Assembly: GCA_019084405.1 (NCBI GenBank)
Contig: JAHRFX010000094.1
Location: 1 to 24,021, forward strand
Source of the DNA: Methanobacterium sp.
Lineage (GTDB): Archaea > Methanobacteriota > Methanobacteria > Methanobacteriales > Methanobacteriaceae
Reading direction: 5' to 3'
DNA length: 24,021 bases
In this document: positions 8,656-17,287 of the stretch, one piece after another
Numbering within the stretch: position 1 is the stretch's first letter
Layout: each line of letters starts with the position of its first letter
Notes under the pieces: model-generated
The model's input: only the letters and a program-made list of their open reading frames with translations
Told to the model about the DNA's origin: nothing
Databases searched by the model: none
Translations under genes and position numbers: made by a program

Positions 8656-9876
8656 TCAAAAGGAGTGCAAAAACAATCTATCTCTCATCTTAATTATTCT
8701 ATCTCTGGAATTATAAATTCTAGGTTTCCCACATACACATACACAGTAATCGTATTGAAAACAAATTAGATAAAATGCTTCTTTTGACTTCAAGTTATCA
8801 ATATACATCTGTTTAGTATTTCTAACTATTCGACGGCCTAATCTGTCTTTTTCAATATCTTTTCCCAAAAAAAGTGGAGTTTTAACTGCCGAAGAAAATT
8901 TAAAATTACCCCTGGCGGATTTTCTTTCTTTTAAACGATTCAATATCAATTCAGATCCATTTAAATTCAGATGGGGGTCACGAAATGGAATTCCTGCATC
9001 AGAAAGTGCTATCATCCTCTCATCATCCGCTGAAATATCTTCTTTTATATTTTCAAGTGATAAAGAGGCCACGGTACCTCCAGATTTTCTACCAAAACAG
9101 GGCCCTTCCCCTATATGAAACCCTGCTTCAACAAAAGCAGCCCTAACCGGTGCTGCAGAGGTATAAGTACATATTACGCCGTCTTTTTTAATAATTTTCT
9201 TTAAAATCTTTAAAAATTCAACAGAGTAGAGTTCCGGGGCTTTAGAGGGACTGAAAGGGTCTAAAAAAATGGCATTATAATAATCCTCTTTTAGATCCAG
9301 TACCGCCTGGCGGGCATCTTCAATAATTACATTAAAAAACAAATTAGAGGGTATTTTATGTTCCACCATATTAAATCTGGCAAATTTTTGTTTAATCAGC
9401 TCTTCTTCATAAGCTTTCTTTATATTAAGATGTGAATTTAAAGGACTGGGAACCAACAATCCTGCAGCCACAGTTTCTGTGGAAATTTCCACCATATCCA
9501 GACTTAAATTTATATCCTCATTTGAAAGAGGATCTAAATAGTCTATAAGAGCAGCAGCATTATATCCCAGGCCAGAACAGATATCCAGAACCTTAATATT
9601 TTTTTTATTTTCTAAAAGGGATGGTTTAACAAATTTTTCCATAGATTCTGTGATAGCACCGTGGTGAGTGTGCATGGTCTCGGATTTTCCTGATACTTCA
9701 TTTGAATTTAGAGTATAAGAACCATCTTCAGTTTTAATTAAGAATTTTTTTAATTTTTTTTGCCCCTTAATCCGTGCAAGAGAATCTCCTTCTATTTCCT
9801 TTTTAAAATAATGTTTTATAATATCCATGGCCTCTTTTTGAGGCGTTAATGAAGTATCTAAATGTTTTTTCGTCAT
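8656..9876 (-). CDS. MnmC-like SAM-dependent methyltransferase (DUF752 family)
   Basis: Class I methyltransferase related to the methyltransferase half of bacterial MnmC, which completes mnm5U at tRNA position 34. The SAM site is VLDICSGLGYNAAAL (about 96-110 from the chosen start). The family signature LDPFSPSKAPELYS is present (about 205-218), with the upstream segment MHTHHGAITESMEKF and later SAAPVRAAFVEAGF. The oxidase half of bacterial MnmC is absent, as in single-domain MnmC2 types. A role in wobble-uridine modification is inferred. A longer frame starts with TTG at 9918, but GGGGAT lies 3 bases before the ATG at 9876, which is preferred (406 aa). The last 35 or so residues (CFQYDYCVCVCGKPRIYNSRD) are Cys- and Arg-rich and unlike the rest, so the C-terminus may be an altered extension. 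Confidence 0.82.
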   Translation of the reverse strand: MTKKHLDTSLTPQKEAMDIIKHYFKKEIEGDSLARIKGQKKLKKFLIKTEDGSYTLNSNEVSGKSETMHTHHGAITESMEKFVKPSLLENKKNIKVLDICSGLGYNAAALIDYLDPLSNEDINLSLDMVEISTETVAAGLLVPSPLNSHLNIKKAYEEELIKQKFARFNMVEHKIPSNLFFNVIIEDARQAVLDLKEDYYNAIFLDPFSPSKAPELYSVEFLKILKKIIKKDGVICTYTSAAPVRAAFVEAGFHIGEGPCFGRKSGGTVASLSLENIKEDISADDERMIALSDAGIPFRDPHLNLNGSELILNRLKERKSARGNFKFSSAVKTPLFLGKDIEKDRLGRRIVRNTKQMYIDNLKSKEAFYLICFQYDYCVCVCGKPRIYNSRDRIIKMRDRLFLHSF

Positions 9877-9896
9877 TTTATCCCCAATTAAAAACC

Positions 9897-9929
9897 TATA
9901 AATATTATTCTCTTTCAATAAATTATAAA
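9897..9929. promoter_or_regulatory. Divergent promoter candidates between the MnmC-like gene and the first glycosyltransferase
   Basis: The 110-bp divergent gap holds TATAAATA at 9897-9904 on the plus strand, which would start transcription about 60 nt before the glycosyltransferase. On the minus strand TTTATAAT (plus 9922-9929) would start about 24 nt before the MnmC-like ATG. Both fit archaeal TATA spacing, but the region is AT-rich and such matches arise easily. Confidence 0.3.
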
Positions 9930-9986
9930 GTAATCCCCTTAAAATAAAATTTATCCTACTGATTTAAGTTTCCGGAAAGTATCCCC

Positions 9987-11111
9987 ATGAAAATAGCCAT
10001 AGTATCTGATTTTTTTATTCCTCATTATCAAGGAGGAGGAGAGAGGCGCTACTTTGAAATTGCTAAACGTCTGGTAGCCCAGGGACATAAAGTAGATGTA
10101 ATCTGTATGAAAATAGAAGATACAGAAAATCATGAAATTATTGATGGAATCAATGTTTATCATATCGGACCGGTTATTAAAAATCCCCCACATAGGAGTT
10201 CCGGGGATTTCATGAGATTCATATTAGCTACTTTTAGATGGATTATCCAGCACAATTATGATGTTATCGACGCACAAACCTATGCTCCTCTTTTTCCCTC
10301 TTTCCTGGCAGGTAAACTTAAAAGAATACCGGTGGTGGCCACCATTCATGATATAAGTAGTGGAGGTGATGACCAGTGGATCCAATCTTCTAAAACTGCT
10401 GCTATGGTTGAAAAATTTTTGTGCAGACTCCCTTATGATAAAATAATCACCGTAAGCAATGCCACCAAAAAATCACTGATTGAAAACTATGGAACTAATG
10501 AAAACAGGATTGAAGTTGTTTATAACGGAGTGGATCTGGAATTAATTGATTCATTAAAAACCAGTAACAAGCAGGAGAATACCTTAATATTCGTGGGACG
10601 TTTAGCACCTCATAAACATGTTGACCATTTACTGAAGGTTATCAATTCACTAAAAACTCAAATAAACGATATTCAATTAGTAATAGTGGGTAAGGGTATA
10701 GAAAAAGAAAATTTAATTAATTTAACCCTCCAAATGAATCTCCAGCATCATGTTAAATTTTTAGATAACTTGAGTTATGAAGAATTAATAAGAGAGATAA
10801 AAAAATCCAGTGTCCTGGTACTGCCTTCCACCCGGGAAGGTTTTGGAATGGTTTTGGCTGAAGCTGGCGCCTGTAAAATTCCAGTGGTTGCTTATGCTTC
10901 TGGGGGAGTCCTTGAAGTTGTGGAAGATGGTTATAATGGTTTTCTGGTCGAACCTTACGATTTAGATGGATTAGGCAACAAAATCAGGTTTATATTTGAA
11001 AACCATTTTAAATCCACTAAACTGGGATTAAATGGTTATGAAAAGGTTCAAAGATATTTCATTTGGGATAATATTCTTAAATCTATTTTAAGTGTATATA
11101 AAAATTTTTAG
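9987..11111 (+). CDS. Glycosyltransferase, GT4 family
   Basis: A 374-residue GT-B fold retaining glycosyltransferase, expected to move a sugar from a nucleotide donor to a lipid-linked or surface glycan at the inner membrane face. N-terminal acceptor domain: SDFFIPHYQGGGERR (GGxE-type loop) and ATIHD. Hinge and donor domain: TVSNATKKSLIENYG, VVYNGVDLE, IFVGRLAPHKHVDHLL and the EX7E donor motif at TREGFGMVLAEAGACKIPVVAYASGG. No membrane helix is seen. It is the first of two co-directional transferase genes: the GT2 gene starts 9 bp after its stop. The specific donor and acceptor cannot be read from sequence. Confidence 0.92.
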   Translation: MKIAIVSDFFIPHYQGGGERRYFEIAKRLVAQGHKVDVICMKIEDTENHEIIDGINVYHIGPVIKNPPHRSSGDFMRFILATFRWIIQHNYDVIDAQTYAPLFPSFLAGKLKRIPVVATIHDISSGGDDQWIQSSKTAAMVEKFLCRLPYDKIITVSNATKKSLIENYGTNENRIEVVYNGVDLELIDSLKTSNKQENTLIFVGRLAPHKHVDHLLKVINSLKTQINDIQLVIVGKGIEKENLINLTLQMNLQHHVKFLDNLSYEELIREIKKSSVLVLPSTREGFGMVLAEAGACKIPVVAYASGGVLEVVEDGYNGFLVEPYDLDGLGNKIRFIFENHFKSTKLGLNGYEKVQRYFIWDNILKSILSVYKNF

Positions 11112-11120
11112 GAGTTTTCC

Positions 11121-12101
11121 ATGCCTGAGACTTATATTATAACCCCTGATTATAATGGAAAAAGATTTTTAGAAGAATATTTTTCTTCAATTTTGAATCA
11201 AACTTATAATGATTTTAAAATAATATTTGTGGATAATTCGCCCCACAATGAATCGTTGGACTATATTACTGAAAATTATTCTGTTGAAATTTCTTCAAAT
11301 AAAATTAAAATCATTAAAAATTCTAAAAATAAGGGTTTTGCTCAAGCAAATAATCAGGGCATAATAGAATCATTTAAAGACCCGGAATGTAAGTATATCA
11401 TTTGCTTGAACAATGATACTGCGGTGGAAAGAAAATTTCTGGAAAAATTAATTTCTTCTGCCCATAAACACCCTGAAGCAGGAAGTATCCAACCTAAAAT
11501 GATATGGGGACAACACCCTGATTTATTGGATTCTGCTGGTCTGGAATATTCCAGAAATGGACTCGGTTTTAATAGAGGTGCCTATGAGAATCCTGAAAAA
11601 TATGATGTTGAAGAAGAAATTTTAGGGTGCTGTGCCGGGGCCTGTTTGTATAAAATTAAAGCCCTGGAAGATGTTGAAATTGATGGAGAATATTTTGACG
11701 AGGATTTCTTTGCTTATTATGAAGATTTTGATCTGGCTCTGCGTTTAAGATGGGCCGGATGGTCTTCCTGGTACTGCCCTGAAGCAGTGGTTTGGCACTA
11801 CAAAGGAGGGACTAAGCTACCACTAAGTGAATTTACAGTATATCATAACTGGAGAAATTATACCTGGACACTATTCAAGAACTTACCTTATTCCTTCCTC
11901 CTCTGGAATTTCCCCCTAATAATGATTGCAGAAATTTCCCAGATTTTTTTAAATTTAGCCCGGGGGAATTATATTATACTAAAAGCTAAAAAAGATGCTT
12001 ACACTGGATTAAAAAGAGTTATAGATAAAAAAAAGAGAATTAAAAGAATATATCCTTTTAAGGAGATAGAAAAATTTTTTATTTTAAAGTGGAGGCCTTA
12101 A
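11121..12101 (+). CDS. Glycosyltransferase, GT2 family (rhamnosyltransferase-like)
   Basis: A 326-residue inverting GT-A transferase. Motifs: ITPDYNGKRFLEEYFSSILNQTYNDF, FVDNSPHNE (about 37-44), KNSKNKGFAQANNQGI, CLNNDTAVERKFLEKL (the NND at 97-99 replaces the usual DxD, common in this subgroup), GCCAGACLYK and FFAYYEDFDLALRLRWAGW (catalytic base region). C-terminal hydrophobic segments (about 255-280, YSFLLWNFPLIMIAEISQIFLNL) suggest membrane attachment. AGGAG lies 6 bases before the ATG. It follows the GT4 gene by 9 bp, so the two are likely cotranscribed and act on one glycan. It converges on the methyltransferase with only 20 bp between stops. Confidence 0.92.
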   Translation: MPETYIITPDYNGKRFLEEYFSSILNQTYNDFKIIFVDNSPHNESLDYITENYSVEISSNKIKIIKNSKNKGFAQANNQGIIESFKDPECKYIICLNNDTAVERKFLEKLISSAHKHPEAGSIQPKMIWGQHPDLLDSAGLEYSRNGLGFNRGAYENPEKYDVEEEILGCCAGACLYKIKALEDVEIDGEYFDEDFFAYYEDFDLALRLRWAGWSSWYCPEAVVWHYKGGTKLPLSEFTVYHNWRNYTWTLFKNLPYSFLLWNFPLIMIAEISQIFLNLARGNYIILKAKKDAYTGLKRVIDKKKRIKRIYPFKEIEKFFILKWRP

Positions 12102-12121
12102 TAATCCATTATTTATCTATT

Positions 12122-13063
12122 TTAATCATTTTTTTTATTTAAAATGAAAATGCACTGGTCCCCTAAATTTTTATTATTCAATAGAAGTGCTTTCTTTCGA
12201 AACTCCCCTATCTCTTTTTTAGTGAAAATACTTTTTTTAGGATTAATTAAATAGGATTCACCATCCATAAGTGCTATACCTCTTTTATATTGTTCACTTC
12301 CATAAAAAAAGAACTCATCTGAATCATATATTACTTCCTGGATTTTAAGGCCGCTTTTTCCAAGGAGGATATCAAAACTCTCCCGGGTATGCAGCAGAAT
12401 ATGGCGTGGAGCATCAATCTGAACCCAGTTCACACCATAAATATCCCAGATATAATCATTTTTTACAGGCATGGCTATTATACACGTTCCATCAGGAGAT
12501 AATAGATCGTGGACCTTATTTAGCACGCTGGTTTGATCTATTAAATGTTCAAAGGAGTGATCAAATAGTATTAGATCAAATTCTTCCGAGCTACTAATCT
12601 GGTGTATATTATTTTTTTTTATACAACTTGATTCATTTTTTACATAGGGGTCTATACCCACTGCCTTTTCAAAACCCATATCATTTAATGCTATTATCAG
12701 GTCACCGCTCCCACTCCCAATATCCAGAACTCTAGTTTTTTTATCAATATTTTGAAGTGCCAGAATATCAAAAAAACTTTTTTGAAACTTTAAACTCAGT
12801 AATCTACCTATTAAACTATTTTTAAATAAAACGTTCTCAATCCACTTTCTTTTGAGCAGCCTTTTTAATTTTCCGTCGTCTTTGAAGGAATAATAATCAT
12901 CAAAGTTATAATATCTGCTGAAATCATCCGGAGAATTTATTAATTGCAAACATCTGCATTTAGAGCATGCCATATACTTAAAATCTTCATTAAAACCGAA
13001 CATCATTTCTTTAATTAAAAAAACTTTATTTTTTAGACGATTGTCACATATTTTACATTTCAT
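12122..13063 (-). CDS. Zinc-ribbon class I SAM methyltransferase, glycan-cluster type
   Basis: A 313-residue protein. The N-terminus carries a zinc ribbon: CKIC (C3, C6) and CSKCRC (C33, C36, with C38 extra). A Rossmann methyltransferase follows, with RVLDIGSGSGDLIIAL (GxGxG at about 116-120), AVGIDPY (acidic residue contacting SAM ribose) and DLILFDHSFEHLIDQTSVLNKVHDLLSPDG. This architecture (Zn ribbon plus Methyltransf_23-like domain) is common in sugar-modifying enzymes of polysaccharide clusters, and its place between three glycosyltransferases supports methylation of a sugar or glycan end. It is on the opposite strand to them. A TATA-like ACTATATACT (plus 13096-13105) lies about 35 nt upstream of the ATG. 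Confidence 0.82.
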   Translation of the reverse strand: MKCKICDNRLKNKVFLIKEMMFGFNEDFKYMACSKCRCLQLINSPDDFSRYYNFDDYYSFKDDGKLKRLLKRKWIENVLFKNSLIGRLLSLKFQKSFFDILALQNIDKKTRVLDIGSGSGDLIIALNDMGFEKAVGIDPYVKNESSCIKKNNIHQISSSEEFDLILFDHSFEHLIDQTSVLNKVHDLLSPDGTCIIAMPVKNDYIWDIYGVNWVQIDAPRHILLHTRESFDILLGKSGLKIQEVIYDSDEFFFYGSEQYKRGIALMDGESYLINPKKSIFTKKEIGEFRKKALLLNNKNLGDQCIFILNKKND

Positions 13064-13183
13064 TAATAACCCTTCAAATTTTATTCCATTATTAAAAATG
13101 AGTATATAGTTGACCTATTAAAATATATTGAATCTTATCCTATCCAGTTATAGGGTCACTTTACAAAACTAAAAAAGAGTCAA

Positions 13184-14143
13184 ATGAATAAAAAAATATT
13201 ATATATTCACCAGGGATCTCACCCGGTTCATGGAGCATTTGCATCTGTTATAACATCTGATTATGCTAATGCAGGTAATACTTATTTTCAAATGTTACTA
13301 AGGCTATTTGGTGCAATTAGGGATAATAATTATGATATAGCTTTTTTAGAAGGCGGAATGTGCTTACCATATGCATATATCAAAAAGATATTCAATCCTC
13401 GTATGAAGATAATTCTTTTAAATGCCGATAATCTTTTTTATATATTACCCCATTCTCCCATTTTAAAATCGAAAATCATGAGATTTTTTGTATCTAAAGT
13501 TGATTCTATTATTTCCATATCTGAATTGAATAAAAAAGAAGCTTCGAAATATTTTAATGGCAAAATATATGTGGTCAATTCCTTTGGGATTAATAATCAT
13601 TTTGAAATAAATGCTGATATCCAGTCCAATAAACTATTATTCATTGGAAATAAAAGATTTGATAAGAGGTATGATCTACTTGTAGATGCCTTAAAACTTC
13701 TAAATAAGGATCATGATTTCGAACTTTATTTAGTTGGCTCCAGTGGTGATGATGTGGACGTTGATTATAGCTGGCTGCATAAAGAAGGACAGAAAGATGA
13801 TATTAAGCCTTATTTAGAAAAATGTTCCTTGTATATACACCCGGCTGATTATGAAGCATATGGTGTTTCTATTTTAGAATCAATGAGTGCAGGTATGATA
13901 CCGTTAGTTACCCCAAATTGCGGTGCTCACGAAACACTCAAAAAAGAAGGTCTGGATTTTTTAATTCTGGAAAATAATCAGCCACATACCATTGCCTGTA
14001 AAATAATGGAAATTTATGAAAAACCATTTTCCTGGAAAAAAAAGGTTTCCCAGCAATGTGTTAAGATCAGTAAAAAATACTCCCAAAAAAAACAAACTGA
14101 AAAATTTTCAGCGATTTTTAAAAAAATATGTCAGGGTATTTAG
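13184..14143 (+). CDS. Glycosyltransferase, GT4-like
   Basis: A 319-residue GT-B glycosyltransferase, shorter than the 374-residue GT4 enzyme upstream. Seen: YIHQGSHPVHGAF near the N-terminus, ISISELNKKEASKYF and VVNSFGIN at the domain boundary, LLFIGNKRFDKRYDLLVDALKLL, LYLVGSSGDD and the donor motif YIHPADYEAYGVSILESMSAGMIPLVT with its two glutamates. The N-terminal domain is short for the family. Base composition is very AT-rich, with many Asn and Lys codons, which fits exchange of surface-glycan genes. The ribosome site (AAAAGAGT) is weak. AAATATATTG near 13120-13129 is a possible TATA box. Confidence 0.85.
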   Translation: MNKKILYIHQGSHPVHGAFASVITSDYANAGNTYFQMLLRLFGAIRDNNYDIAFLEGGMCLPYAYIKKIFNPRMKIILLNADNLFYILPHSPILKSKIMRFFVSKVDSIISISELNKKEASKYFNGKIYVVNSFGINNHFEINADIQSNKLLFIGNKRFDKRYDLLVDALKLLNKDHDFELYLVGSSGDDVDVDYSWLHKEGQKDDIKPYLEKCSLYIHPADYEAYGVSILESMSAGMIPLVTPNCGAHETLKKEGLDFLILENNQPHTIACKIMEIYEKPFSWKKKVSQQCVKISKKYSQKKQTEKFSAIFKKICQGI

Positions 14144-14213
14144 ATTAGAGTATATTTTTTCTAAAAATGTTACATGCTAATTAATGACTTCAGGATTAAA
14201 AAGAGGAGTAGGT

Positions 14214-14242
14214 TTATTAAAAATGATTTTTTATTTTAATAA
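14214..14242. terminator. Bidirectional terminator hairpin between the glycosyltransferase and glmS
   Basis: A perfect 9-bp inverted repeat (TTATTAAAA at 14214-14222 and TTTTAATAA at 14234-14242) with an 11-nt T-rich loop directly abuts the glmS stop codon. It lies between two converging genes. Arms are all A/T, so oligo-T character may be the active feature. Confidence 0.5.
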
Positions 14243-16021
14243 TTACTCCACTGTAACACACTTAGCCAGATTCTTGGGTTTATCTGGATTAATGCCCCGG
14301 GCCACACTCATATAATAGGAAAGTAGTTGCAAGGGTACCACATAAGGTATGGGGGACATAACTTCATCAATAGAATCATCAACTCCCATCACATCTTCTG
14401 CTTCTGATTGGAGACCTTCATCACTTTCGGCACCCACGGCAATTACATGGGCTCCTCTGGCTCTTACTTCTTCTACATTGCTAACGGTCTTATCATGACT
14501 TTCTCCAGGTGGAGTAACTGCAACCACCGGTACCTCGTCGTCAATTAAAGCCAGGGGGCCGTGTTTTAATTCTCCAGCAGCATAGCCCTCACCATGGATA
14601 TAGGTTATTTCTTTTAGTTTCAGGGCACCTTCCAGGGCAGTAGGATAAGAAAAACCCCTGCCAATAAAGAAAAAGTCCTGAGCATCCCTGTATTTTTGAG
14701 CTATAGCTTTAATATAATCTTCATTATCCAGCATTTTCTGTATAATCTGGGGTATTTCGTGTAGTTTATCAATAAGATCACCGTGCCCACATAATAATCC
14801 CGCCAGCATATATATGCAGGTCAGCTGACTGATATAAGTCTTGGTGGCAGCCACTCCAATTTCTGGACCTGCCCTGGTGTAAATTATGTGATCCGCTTCC
14901 CTGGTAGCGGTACTTCCCAGCACATTCACGATAGCCAATGTTTTTGAGGTATTTTTAGCATTTCTAAGTGCTTTAAGAGTATCCGCGGTTTCACCAGATT
15001 GGCTGATTAATATAACCAGGGTATCTTTATCCAGAGACCCGGCAGAATATTTAAATTCAGAGGCCAGTAAAACATCAGTGGGTATCCCTCCCAAACTTTC
15101 AAACAAGTATTTGCCAATTAAAGAAGCATGATATGATGTTCCGCAGGCTACAAAACAAATCCTTTTAACATTTCCCAGTTTATTAACTATTTTTTCAATG
15201 TCTCCTAATTCCATGAGGGTGTTTTTAATAGCTTCAGGTTGTTCATGTATTTCTTTAATCATGAAATGATCGTAACCTCCTTTTTCTGCCATATCAGGAG
15301 TCCAATCGATTATGTGAACCTCTTTTTTAGTTATTTCACCCAGTTTATTCTTAATAGTGACTCCCTTTTTATCCAGGATTACCATTTCATCGTCTTCTAA
15401 GTATATGATGTTCTTAGTATGTTTTAGAATAGCAGGTACGTCTGAAGCAAGGAAATACTCTCCATCTCCTTTTCCTACAATTAATGGACTTTCCTTCCTA
15501 ACTCCTATAATTTTTCCAGGTTCTAAACTGGACATCACGGCTATAGCATATGATCCCTGAATATCTTTTAAAACGGCCCTTAGAGAATTCTCCAGGTTGC
15601 TACCGGACTCCATGTTTCTTTCTATAAGGTGTGGTATGATTTCTGTGTCTGTTTCAGATTTAAATACATGCCCCTGGGAAATTAAATCTGCTTTAAGTTC
15701 CTTGAAATTTTCAATAATACCGTTGTGAACCACCGCAACCGTACCATTACAGTCGGTATGGGGGTGAGAATTAACTTTAGTGGGTATTCCATGGGTGGCC
15801 CACCTTACATGGGCAATACCCATATTCCCTGGTAAATCAGAAAGCCTGACTTTTTTATCAACTTCACTAATTTTTCCCCGGTCCTTTTTGATGTGAATCT
15901 CTGAAGTGAGCGTAGCAATTCCCACAGAATCATAACCCCTATATTCAAGTTTTTTAACACATTCTAATAATACAGGAGCTGTTTTTTCTTTTTTTAAGAT
16001 ACATCCAACTATTCCACACAT
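14243..16021 (-). CDS. glmS: Glutamine-fructose-6-phosphate aminotransferase (isomerising) GlmS
   Basis: Makes glucosamine-6-phosphate from fructose-6-phosphate and glutamine, the entry to UDP-GlcNAc for cell wall and glycans. 592 residues. A class II glutamine amidotransferase domain (about 1-215) starts MCGIVG, with Cys2 as the N-terminal nucleophile, then EYRGYDSVGIAT, HVRWATHG and HNGIIENF. Two SIS isomerase domains follow: CGTSYHASLIGKYLFE and SQSGETADTL, then GRGFSYPTALEGALKLKEITYIHGEGY and AGELKHGPLALI. It ends KNLAKCVTVE, the conserved C-terminus. Two ATGs are adjacent; the one at 16021 leaves Cys2 free after Met removal and lies 4 nt after GGTGA, so it is chosen. It is divergent from purS and adjoins the glycan cluster. 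Confidence 0.97.
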   Translation of the reverse strand: MCGIVGCILKKEKTAPVLLECVKKLEYRGYDSVGIATLTSEIHIKKDRGKISEVDKKVRLSDLPGNMGIAHVRWATHGIPTKVNSHPHTDCNGTVAVVHNGIIENFKELKADLISQGHVFKSETDTEIIPHLIERNMESGSNLENSLRAVLKDIQGSYAIAVMSSLEPGKIIGVRKESPLIVGKGDGEYFLASDVPAILKHTKNIIYLEDDEMVILDKKGVTIKNKLGEITKKEVHIIDWTPDMAEKGGYDHFMIKEIHEQPEAIKNTLMELGDIEKIVNKLGNVKRICFVACGTSYHASLIGKYLFESLGGIPTDVLLASEFKYSAGSLDKDTLVILISQSGETADTLKALRNAKNTSKTLAIVNVLGSTATREADHIIYTRAGPEIGVAATKTYISQLTCIYMLAGLLCGHGDLIDKLHEIPQIIQKMLDNEDYIKAIAQKYRDAQDFFFIGRGFSYPTALEGALKLKEITYIHGEGYAAGELKHGPLALIDDEVPVVAVTPPGESHDKTVSNVEEVRARGAHVIAVGAESDEGLQSEAEDVMGVDDSIDEVMSPIPYVVPLQLLSYYMSVARGINPDKPKNLAKCVTVE

Positions 16022-16094
16022 CATTTCACCTTTAAGGCCAATTTGACCATAATCCAGTTATTATTTGGGTTTTTATAAATTTTAAAATATTTAG

Positions 16095-16112
16095 TGATAT
16101 CAATGGATATCA
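16095..16112. promoter_or_regulatory. Inverted repeat TGATATC-N4-GATATCA in the glmS/purS divergent region
   Basis: Perfect 7-bp arms separated by AATG. A further match, ATATCACT at 16136-16143, mirrors AGTGATAT at 16093-16100. The site lies about 75 bp before glmS and just beside a minus-strand TATA-like TTAAATATAA, a suitable place for a dimeric repressor or activator. No regulator is identified. Confidence 0.4.
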
Positions 16113-16160
16113 TTATATTTAATCAAAATCACAATATATCACTATAATTGAATTTACATC

Positions 16161-16168
16161 TATATAAG
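16161..16168 (+). promoter_or_regulatory. TATA box of purS-purQ
   Basis: TATATAAG preceded by an A/T-rich segment (AATTTACATC) closely fits the archaeal box A consensus. Transcription would start near 16188-16192, leaving a leader of about 50 nt before the purS ATG. Confidence 0.5.
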
Positions 16169-16242
16169 CCTTTGAGCACAATTAATTTAAGAGGATATAA
16201 CATTAATTAGTTTTTATATTAAGATTCAGTTGCGGTGATGTT

Positions 16243-16497
16243 ATGAAATACGATGTAGAAGTAAAGATTAGCCTAAAAAAAGGGATGTTAAATCCTGAAG
16301 CATCAACCATCCAAAGAGCACTTGCCCTTTTGGGTTATAACGTCCATGAAACAGATACTATTGATATTGTAAAGTTTTCTATGGATGAGGATAGTGAAGA
16401 ACTGGTAAAAAATGAAGTAGATGACATGTGCCAGAGACTCCTGTGCAATCCGGTGATTCATGATTACCATATAGATATTAATCCTCAAGAGGATTAA
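16243..16497 (+). CDS. purS: Phosphoribosylformylglycinamidine synthase subunit PurS
   Basis: Small subunit of the three-part FGAM synthase (PurS, PurQ, PurL), which converts FGAR to FGAM in purine synthesis. The PurS dimer bridges the glutaminase and synthetase subunits. 84 residues, the standard size. It begins KYDVEVKISLKKGMLNPEASTIQRALALLGY and contains the LCNPVIHDYHIDI end typical of the family. GGTGAT lies 3 bases before the ATG. It is 32 bp upstream of purQ, so they form an operon; purL is not in the window. Confidence 0.95.
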   Translation: MKYDVEVKISLKKGMLNPEASTIQRALALLGYNVHETDTIDIVKFSMDEDSEELVKNEVDDMCQRLLCNPVIHDYHIDINPQED

Positions 16498-16529
16498 ATG
16501 GATATAAAGATATAAAAGAGGATTCAATA

Positions 16530-17180
16530 ATGAAAGTTGGAGTAATAAGGTTTCCTGGTTCTAATTGTGATCGGGATGTTTATCATGCCCTGGAACTTGC
16601 TGGAGGAGAGCCAGAATATGTCTGGTGGAAGGAAAATGACTTTTTGCATATGGATGCAGTGGTTATTCCAGGCGGATTTTCTTATGGGGACTATTTAAGG
16701 GCAGGTGCTATTGCAGCCATTACCCCGGCAATTGAAGGTATAAAAAAACTGGTGGCAGAAGAAAAACCCGTTTTAGGAATATGTAATGGTGCTCAAATAT
16801 TATCTGAGGTGGGACTTGTTCCGGGAGTATTCACTGTGAATGAAAACCCTAAATTCAACTGCCAGTGGACCCAGCTTAAGGTTAAAACAAACAGAACTCC
16901 TTTTACCCGGAGTTTTGAGAAAGACCAGCTAATAAAAATGCCGGTGGCCCATGCTGAAGGTCGTTATTACAATCCTGATCTGGATTTGCTTCAGGACCAG
17001 GATCAAATTGTTCTAAAATTCCATGGTGAGAACCCTAATGGGTCTCTGGAAGGCATAACTGGAGTTTGTGATGAGAGCGGTTTAGTATGTGCCGTGATGC
17101 CCCACCCGGAAAGAGCATCAGAATCCATATTAGGGTCCTCTGATGGATTAAACTTTTTTAAGGGTATGATAAATTATTAA
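16530..17180 (+). CDS. purQ: Phosphoribosylformylglycinamidine synthase subunit PurQ (glutaminase)
   Basis: Class I glutamine amidotransferase that supplies ammonia to PurL for FGAM formation. 216 residues. The catalytic triad is visible: Cys85 in LGICNGAQ, His192 and Glu194 in VMPHPERA. Other family segments are VIRFPGSNCDRD, VIPGGFSYGDYLRAGA and NPKFNCQWTQLKV. AGAGGA lies just upstream. Second gene after purS, with a hairpin terminator shortly after the stop. Confidence 0.96.
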   Translation: MKVGVIRFPGSNCDRDVYHALELAGGEPEYVWWKENDFLHMDAVVIPGGFSYGDYLRAGAIAAITPAIEGIKKLVAEEKPVLGICNGAQILSEVGLVPGVFTVNENPKFNCQWTQLKVKTNRTPFTRSFEKDQLIKMPVAHAEGRYYNPDLDLLQDQDQIVLKFHGENPNGSLEGITGVCDESGLVCAVMPHPERASESILGSSDGLNFFKGMINY

Positions 17181-17195
17181 ATTAAAAAAATAATT

Positions 17196-17235
17196 TATTC
17201 CAGAAGGGAATATCTTAATCTAAAACTATTTTTTT
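17196..17235 (+). terminator. Hairpin plus T7 terminator after purQ
   Basis: TATTCC (17196-17201) pairs with GGAATA (17207-17212) around a 5-nt loop, 16 bases after the purQ stop. A run of seven T lies at 17229-17235. The spacing from stem to T run is longer than in bacterial terminators, so the T run alone may act. Confidence 0.45.
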
Positions 17236-17240
17236 ATATA
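17231..17240 (+). promoter_or_regulatory. Possible TATA box for cobA-hemD-srp19
   Basis: TTTTTATATA followed by GTTATAG fits box A. Transcription from about 17262 would give an unusually long leader, about 175 nt, before cobA. It overlaps the purQ T run, so the assignment is tentative. Confidence 0.3.
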
Positions 17241-17287
17241 GTTATAGCTAAAGAAATATCACTGGATTAAAAATCTAAATTAAGGCG

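Noticed and set aside
9951..10193. An 80-residue minus-strand frame over the start of the GT4 gene
   Set aside because: It is antisense to a strongly recognised glycosyltransferase and has no ribosome site or family likeness.
11121..12101. Treating the missing DxD (NND instead) in the GT2 gene as an inactivating change
   Set aside because: NND at this position is common among rhamnosyltransferase-like GT2 enzymes and the other motifs are intact.
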